Shown here in pieces: positions 9,347 through 14,709 of a stretch of DNA of 14,709 bases; within the stretch, counting starts at the first letter, position 1; each line of letters starts with the position of its first letter. Location of the stretch: positions 1 to 14,709 of the forward strand of contig JNEM01006069.1 of NCBI GenBank assembly GCA_000697335.1. The letters are read 5' to 3'. The translations under genes were made by a program, and so were the position numbers. The notes beneath the pieces are model-generated. The model had not been told where the DNA came from. It ran no database searches and was given only the letters and a program-made list of their open reading frames with translations. The DNA is from Conidiobolus incongruus B7586. Lineage: Eukaryota > Entomophthoromycota > Entomophthoromycetes > Entomophthorales > Conidiobolaceae.

Positions 9347-9669
9347 TCCTATCCTATACTCCAATTGAATTTATTTACGATTAATAAATGTAAAATGTAC
9401 TTTATTAAATAATCAAATCAGATTTCTTCATTTTTAATTAGTTTGATACTACATTTATAAAAATATTAGATAAACTTGATAAAATACAATAGGATATAAT
9501 AATATATTATATTAATTGAATTTACAAAATTGAGACTGGCTCAAAAGGTTTATTAAAAATTAAATTTGATTAAAATTATATTATTAGTGTATGATAATAT
9601 ATTAAATTTTTTAAAATGGAGGTTGATGAAGGTATATATATAAATATACTAAATAAATTTACAATATTT
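9347..9669. other. Shared 3' intergenic region of convergent genes
   Basis: A 323-bp AT-rich stretch between the hotdog stop and the DENND6 stop. It holds an AATAAA for the plus-strand gene at 9383-9388 and a minus-strand AATAAA at 9549-9554 for DENND6. Both are weak evidence at this base composition. Nothing else is seen. Confidence 0.5.
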
Positions 9670-11767
9670 TTAAAGGAACCCTTGGAGATCGCTAGGGAGA
9701 TAGGATACCAGTTTGTCCAATTGACTTTGAAGTTGAACGACGCAGCTTGATGAACTGTTAGAGCTGGGATGAGAATGATAAGGCGACTTTTTAATCTCAT
9801 CCAAGCGCTCTTTAAGCTTCATGATCACATCAACGATTTCAATTTCTTGTTTTTTTTGTACCCAGCCAGATACATCGACAGTACACAAGTGTTGGACATA
9901 GCGAAGCTTCAGTTGGAGCTCGGAAGACTCAAGAGTCTGATGAAGCCAGGTAGCAAAATTACCAGATCTCAAGAATTGCTTGTACAATTCAATGTTCCAG
10001 TCCGATTTAGATGACCCGAGAGTTTTACTGTGGCTAGTTAAAGATTTGAGGAAATCGTCGGGTTTAAATGGCTTCATAATAGGCATTGGACCGTTCAAAG
10101 TCCATTGGGTGTGACTGGGGAAAAGAGTGGTCATGTAGCGATTTAAAGGCAGTAAGAATTTTTGTGTTAACTCTCCAAAGTAGCGTCTGAGTCTGTTGTT
10201 TAAGACTGTAGCAGATCGATCACCCTGAAGGAGAGCTGATGTTAAATTGCGAATTGTGGTAGAATCGTGAATAAGACAAGATTTTCTAGAAGTGTAAATA
10301 CCTTGCTTCAATCCTCCATTGGGTGTGGTACAGCGGGAGGTAGTATTGAAAGCAGCAAATGGATTAGAGTGATTGACACGATGACGATGGCGTTTAGATC
10401 CGTTAGCGACGGCAGGTTGACCAGTGCCAACTTGAATCCAATGAGGCCAATGAGCCAAAGCATCAGAAAAATGAGGATTGGTTACTCCAATAATGGTATT
10501 GGGTGGCACTCGGTTTTTTGATGCAAAGCTCTTAAAATCTGGATCTTGAATAGTAACATATGGTCTAAAATCCCCGCAGTAAGGAATAGGTTTAATGAGA
10601 TCTAAAAGCTCAGTAATCACTTGAGAACAAGTGGATGGATCCGGACCCATAACTACCAAAGGTTCTCCTAGTAACATAAGCTCCCAGATAGACCAAAGTT
10701 CTTCAAGTTTGTCCCACCAGTGGAAAAGCAATCCAGGTGATCCAATATCGGGCACAGATGCCATAATAGGAATATCCATTTCAACTTGACCGCTAATCTC
10801 ACTGGAGTTTGTTGTCAATTGGCTTGTTTCCAATAATTGAAGAGTTGGCTTATTAGAGTCAGGCATTTCAACTCTTAAGACTTTCCCAGATAAGGGAAGT
10901 TCAAGATTTTTAGCGAATACAGGATTGGGCCATTGAGCGATATTTCTTAATACTGAGTCGAGATAAATGTCAGCAGTGCGATTAGGAGTATTGGCATCAG
11001 TTTGTTTATAATCCAATTCAAAATACTTAGAACCAACGGTTCTAACAACCGATGTGAATAGTCCGACTGTTGTAGAGAAAGGAAGTGGTGTAATCAAAAC
11101 CAATGATTTCTATTAATTTTTAGCGTTAAAAAACGAGAAAAATAGATAAAAATCAGAGCTATGTATTTACCTGATAATAACCTCTCCTAATTCTGGAATC
11201 TTTCTTTTGTTTGAAATAAGTATATGCATAATAAAATCCATCTGTCTTGACTTGGTTAGAGCTACTAGAGTGTCTAATACGGAACTGATAAACCATATCG
11301 CCACTTTCAAAAACTCGAGTATCTGGAAAAGCGGAAAAACAAATATTTTTCTCCTCACTCTCGCTAAAGGGGAAAGGTGGATAAATTTTATCGATAGCTT
11401 GACCTGTCTCTAAGTCAAAGCGAACTACACAAAATGCAAAACACCAACGGTGTAAACTCTTTAATTGCTCTGGAGTGAATTCTAAATTGGAGAAATAATC
11501 CTCCTTTTCAAATTCTAACGGTGTTGTTGCGGGACTGGATTGAGCAGATGCATAATCAGAAGAACTCAAACTATCCGAGTCCTGGCTATCTTGAGAGTCA
11601 TTTGTGTAAATATTTAATGGTGAGCATGGCATAGAGGTGATATTATGAATAGTAGAGCTGGTGATATCAATATCAATTTGACTTTTGGCTTTAATGCGAC
11701 TATCTTTTATCCCAGTAAAACTTGAATTATTTCGAAATAAAGGCATGGTAGTGGTAGTAGTTGTCAT
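9670..11767 (-). CDS. DENND6 family Rab GEF (two exons)
   Basis: Exons 11171-11767 and 9670-11109, separated by a 61-nt GT-AG intron at 11110-11170, encode 678 residues (human DENND6A has 608). DENN proteins exchange GDP for GTP on Rabs; animal DENND6A acts on Rab14 in endosomal recycling. Residues 1-95 are a Ser/Thr/Asp-rich, probably disordered leader starting with six threonines. The upstream DENN/longin part begins at LHRWCFAFCVVRFDLETGQ (105-123) and IYPPF, and RGYYQ|KSLVL spans the splice site. The core DENN region has LWSIWELMLLGEPLVVMGP (337-355), CGDFRPYVTI (377-386) and GVTNPHFSDALAHWPHWIQVG (407-427). A poorly conserved Asn/Ser/Arg linker follows (about 430-465), then LRRYFGELTQKFLLPLNRY (506-524), SDWNIELYKQFL (568-579) and a C-terminus LPSDLQGFL nearly identical to the human LPEDLQGIL. 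The family-level match is strong; the Rab partner is inferred. Confidence 0.93.
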
Positions 11768-12135
11768 ATTTTTACAAAATTATTAATATATTTTGGGTAG
11801 AAGTATTTAACAAAGTAAATAATTTGTTTGTAACGTTTTAAAGAATATAAGCAACTCTAATAAAAATACAGTAATATAAACTAGCTGGAAATTCCCTGCT
11901 AAAGTTGCTCAATACGGCTTAAGAATATAAAACAATATTGGTGGAAGTTTATAATACAATGACAGATTAGATATAGTGATATATTTTCGCTTAATTTACA
12001 GTTAAACTATATTTCGAGACTCTCTTGCTATTTATATCAATTTATTTATTATCCCTTTAATATTCTTGATCACAATATATGTCACTCACAAATTGACTTC
12101 AGCCAGTTTTGTAATACCTCATTTTATAGGTTCAT

Positions 12136-12164
12136 TGATTTGGATATTAATTTTACCCAAATCA
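12136..12164. repeat. Short inverted repeat TGATTTGG/CCAAATCA
   Basis: Perfect 8-bp arms at 12136-12143 and 12157-12164 with a 13-nt loop, at the left edge of the complex island upstream of DENND6. It could be a protein-binding dyad or a hairpin in a transcript. Confidence 0.4.
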
Positions 12165-12250
12165 GTGTAACTCCCCTTCTCTCAAAAAATTAAATCAAAT
12201 CTCTCTAATATTTGATTGGCCAGCTGCAAGTTTGAAGGGTTGTAATTGGA

Positions 12251-12273
12251 CCGCATTATCATAGATAGTGCGG
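12251..12273. other. Stable hairpin in the DENND6 upstream island
   Basis: CCGCATTA (12251-12258) pairs with TAGTGCGG (12266-12273) over eight pairs, one a G-T wobble on the plus strand, around the 7-nt loop TCATAGA. Beyond a mismatch, G12249 can also pair with C12275. It is the most GC-rich stem in any spacer of this window apart from the tRNA. It may be part of an unannotated small RNA or a DNA-level dyad. Confidence 0.4.
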
Positions 12274-12333
12274 GCTTTCTGTTTTACGCTTATTGGCTAA
12301 TTCATCTAAAGTAAAAACAATTAACCCAACAGT

Positions 12334-12345
12334 GTTTAGCTAAAC
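12334..12345. repeat. Perfect 12-bp palindrome GTTTAGCTAAAC
   Basis: Self-complementary over 12 bases. With one extra G allowed, the symmetry extends to CAGT...ACTG. It has the form of a dimeric regulator site and lies within the CCAAT cluster, between the reverse- and forward-oriented copies. Confidence 0.4.
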
Positions 12346-13532
12346 TGATAATAATTCAAGTTTAATCTACCACCGCCAATCCTGTAAATGATGAAAAAAA
12401 ATACAAATTCAACTATTATTTTATCAGAGATATTGCACAAATTCACCAATTTTTTGCCAGTTTTGATATTAAGCTCAGTTGTAGAATTAAAATTTTTTTG
12501 AAAATATGAGAAAAAGACTCTAATCATCTGATCTATCTAAACTTCAACCAATCATTAGTTAATATGGACCAATTTAAACAGAACTATTCGATTTCAAATA
12601 AATTCTCATTAATTTGTTACATTTAGGTTATTATGGCTATCATTATCAACTTCAACACCGCAGTCTTAAAATCCATCTATTTTCTCCATATATTTATCTA
12701 TTATCTAATCATTTAACAATCAACTCGCCTCTCAAACCGTATTATGAGGATTTTTAGTCAATTTAATCACCCTAATTGCATATCAAATTAAACATGATCA
12801 ATTTCATAAATATTCAATCATTTGGAACAACAGCATATATAAATCATAATATAAACAAGCATGGAATTATATTAATATGAAATATAATTAAATAGTAATA
12901 ATTTGTTAATATTTACTTTTTTACCCTATTATTTACTATGATATATTTAATTTATTATTTAATCTTTGAAATTTTACAATATATTGAATTCTCTTAATTT
13001 GATTATTTAAGTTATAAATATCTATTCAAATATACATAAATATACAATACTATGTCTTTTTGATTCTATATTCACATCACAATATTTGTTGATTTTATAT
13101 TAAATTTTCTTTCGAATATTATAAACATCACAATTATTAACATTTAGCCGAATTTTTAGTAATTAATTAGAAAGAGTTATAAAGAAAAATAATGTATTAA
13201 CCCGAACTAAAATATCATCCAAATATATGACAATATATAGTATAAGGTCATTTTATTTGTAATATTAACCATATTTACTCATAAATATTCATCAATCAAT
13301 CTTCATCATACTTATATTTTTAAAGCTAATGTCTGCAAACTAGAAAATCAAATGACAAAGATATTTCAATATTTCTGGTAATCTAATGACCTTTAAATAA
13401 GGACAGCTATTAATTAAATCCATATAAATAAGGATTTGAAATTATTAGAAATTATTCTTAAATTGACGAGATGATTATGCAATATGTTATAAAAATAAAT
13501 ACTCTTTTTCAATTGACAAAATACATGAAATG

Positions 13533-13552
13533 TACATATATATATATATGTA
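13533..13552. repeat. (AT)n palindrome
   Basis: Alternating AT run flanked by TAC and GTA, giving a perfect 20-bp palindrome. A simple microsatellite, likely polymorphic. Confidence 0.7.
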
Positions 13553-14054
13553 TATTCATCAATTTTCCTCGTGATGATTATAATATTCAACATTAGTTAA
13601 AAATTAATAATTATTTTATGTTTAATCGAAACAAAAAAATTATGCTCAACTATGAAATATTGATCCAAATATAAATATTCTAATATATTAAGATCTCAAG
13701 TTATAACTCAATAAATGGGAATAGATATTGTTTGTATTTTTTCAGTATAAAGTGATAAATTGATTATCAAAGCACAAAATCATTTTATTTCAAAAACATT
13801 GCAATATAGTTTTAAGAAATATACCATATTTACAATTAATCAACTGTTTTAAATTTATTAAATATATTTCACTTATTTAATTATTTGTTTAGACATTCTA
13901 CCGTCATTGTAACTTAAGAGATTAAAATTTATTTATATTAGTATATATACTTCTATAAGATTTTGTTGATATATGTATATTAAATTATTAAATTATTAGA
14001 TTTCTGTTTATTGTTCTAGTATAAATAACTAATAAAATACTCTATATTATACTA

Positions 14055-14709
14055 TTACTTTGTAATTTAAATAATGGGAATTTTTTGCGATTGAAAAAAA
14101 ATAAACATTTTAATATATACAAAGTAAAAATAAATATATAATATAAAATTAATAATTTCCTTTATTTCTAATAACTTTTTGCCATACTTTTGGCAAAGAT
14201 CTAACACCTAAAAAACAGTTCTTTTTATTAAGGACTGAAATTTGATGTTTCACAAACCAATTAAATTTTCCTGCAGAAATTTTCTTTCCTGCAAGCTGGT
14301 TTTTTAATTGCCTAAAACAATTATAATCACATGGGTTATAATCTGGGGAATATACTAGATGTGGTAGTTCTTTCCAGTTATTTTTAATTAGAAAGTTTTT
14401 TACAACTTTAGATTTATGTATTTTACAATTATCATGCAAAATAATAGGTCTTCTCAAATTATATTGAGAATACCAATTAGAAATAGTTTTATTTAAAAAA
14501 AAATATAAAGTTTATTATTAATGGATTTTCCTTTAGGAACTAAATAAGAATAGCATATGCCATTATAATCTATTGCTACAATTAACATTCACTTATCAAT
14601 AAAGTGTTTATTTAAAGGAATTTGTGGAGGGGGTTGATTTGGTTTAATCCAACACCTTGATTTATGTTTTGGCAAAGGATTATACAAAGGAATCCAAGAT
14701 TCATCAATT
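14055..14709 (-). mobile_element. Mariner-type DNA transposon, 3' part, decayed, cut by the window edge
   Basis: Contains the C-terminal half of a DD34D transposase (14149-14709) followed by a short AT-rich tail. The outer boundary is uncertain. A 10-bp inverted repeat TTACTTTGTA (14055-14064) and TACAAAGTAA (14118-14127) lies in the tail, and the non-repetitive stretch TGGGAATTTTTTGCGATTG at 14075-14093 may be part of the terminal inverted repeat. The partner end is outside the window, so neither the repeat nor a TA target duplication can be confirmed. The copy is non-autonomous now because its transposase frame is broken. Confidence 0.75.
14149..14709 (-). pseudogene. Mariner (DD34D) transposase, C-terminal part, broken
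   Basis: Reading from the right edge leftwards, the catalytic core of a Tc1/mariner transposase is recognisable. The first acidic motif is IDESW; then comes the mariner stretch VAIDYNGICYSYLVPKGKSI, then HDNCKIHKS with the second aspartate. The third is in YSPDYNPCDY, with exactly 34 residues between the second and third aspartates, which defines mariner rather than Tc1 (DD34E). The C-terminus LPKVWQKVIRNKGNY matches the mariner LP..WQKVI...G.Y ending. Two disabling changes are visible: an in-frame TGA at 14589-14591 and a one-base frame change in the A9 run at 14495-14503 that also brings a TAA. All three catalytic aspartates remain, which suggests modest age. The N-terminal DNA-binding half lies outside the window. 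Confidence 0.88.

Larger units (their letters stand above)
12215..12573. promoter_or_regulatory. CCAAT-box cluster
   Basis: ATTGG occurs at 12215-12219, 12245-12249 and 12292-12296, and CCAAT at 12376-12380, 12446-12450, 12548-12552 and 12569-12573: three reverse-oriented copies followed by four forward copies. In DNA of this composition fewer than one would be expected over this length. CCAAT is the NF-Y recognition core in eukaryotes. The cluster lies 450-800 bp upstream of the DENND6 start and has no other gene nearby. Confidence 0.35.
11768..14054. other. 2.3 kb spacer upstream of DENND6
   Basis: No coding region is supported on either strand. From 11768 to about 12120 it is ordinary 5' flank. 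From about 12120 to 12580 there is a more complex island with seven CCAAT pentamers, three small inverted repeats and one strong hairpin, described separately. From 12600 to 14054 the DNA is simple A/T-rich sequence containing an (AT)n palindrome at 13533-13552. Confidence 0.6.

Noticed and set aside
9769-10521. Plus-strand open frames inside the DENND6 gene
   Set aside because: Antisense shadows of the DENND6 second exon; no similarity and no splice logic.
12336-12527. 63-codon minus-strand frame in the DENND6 upstream island
   Set aside because: Low-complexity F/I/N/K-rich translation with no family resemblance, overlapping the CCAAT cluster and palindrome.

Overview
The window is nuclear DNA from an AT-rich unicellular eukaryote. 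It has spliced protein genes, very short GT-AG introns, A-rich start contexts and a pol III tRNA gene. Base composition, tiny introns and the protein set (serine racemase, RUS/DUF647, DENND6, ribosomal L1 domain protein) fit an amoebozoan, perhaps a dictyostelid-type social amoeba. That assignment is inference, and the long AT-rich spacers argue against a very compact genome.

Layout from left to right. (1) 1-795, minus: a serine racemase-like PLP enzyme, running off the left edge. (2) 1717-1788, plus: tRNA-Pro(UGG), alone in a 2.3 kb spacer. (3) 3110-4015, minus: a five-exon ribosomal L1 domain protein (RSL1D1/Utp30 type). (4) 4229-5800, minus: a three-exon RUS/DUF647 membrane protein, 213 bp upstream of the previous gene in the same orientation. 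(5) 5801-8742: a 2.9 kb gap, mostly AT-rich, with two more complex islands and one short candidate ORF. (6) 8743-9346, plus: a four-exon hotdog protein of the ACOT13/THEM2 type without the usual HGG motif. (7) 9670-11767, minus: a two-exon DENND6 protein, convergent with the hotdog gene. (8) 11768-14054: a long 5' flank with a CCAAT-rich, hairpin-bearing island. (9) about 14055-14709, minus: the 3' part of a decayed DD34D mariner transposon, cut by the right edge.

The genes do not form a pathway. They are unrelated housekeeping functions: amino acid metabolism, ribosome biogenesis, an organelle membrane protein, acyl-CoA or hotdog chemistry, and Rab activation. What links them is architecture: all ten introns I could place are 52-61 nt long and each brings an in-frame stop if retained. 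I did not find a convincing new multi-gene system. The points most worth following up are the hotdog protein with a rewritten active site, the mariner copy, and the structured, CCAAT-dense island upstream of DENND6.
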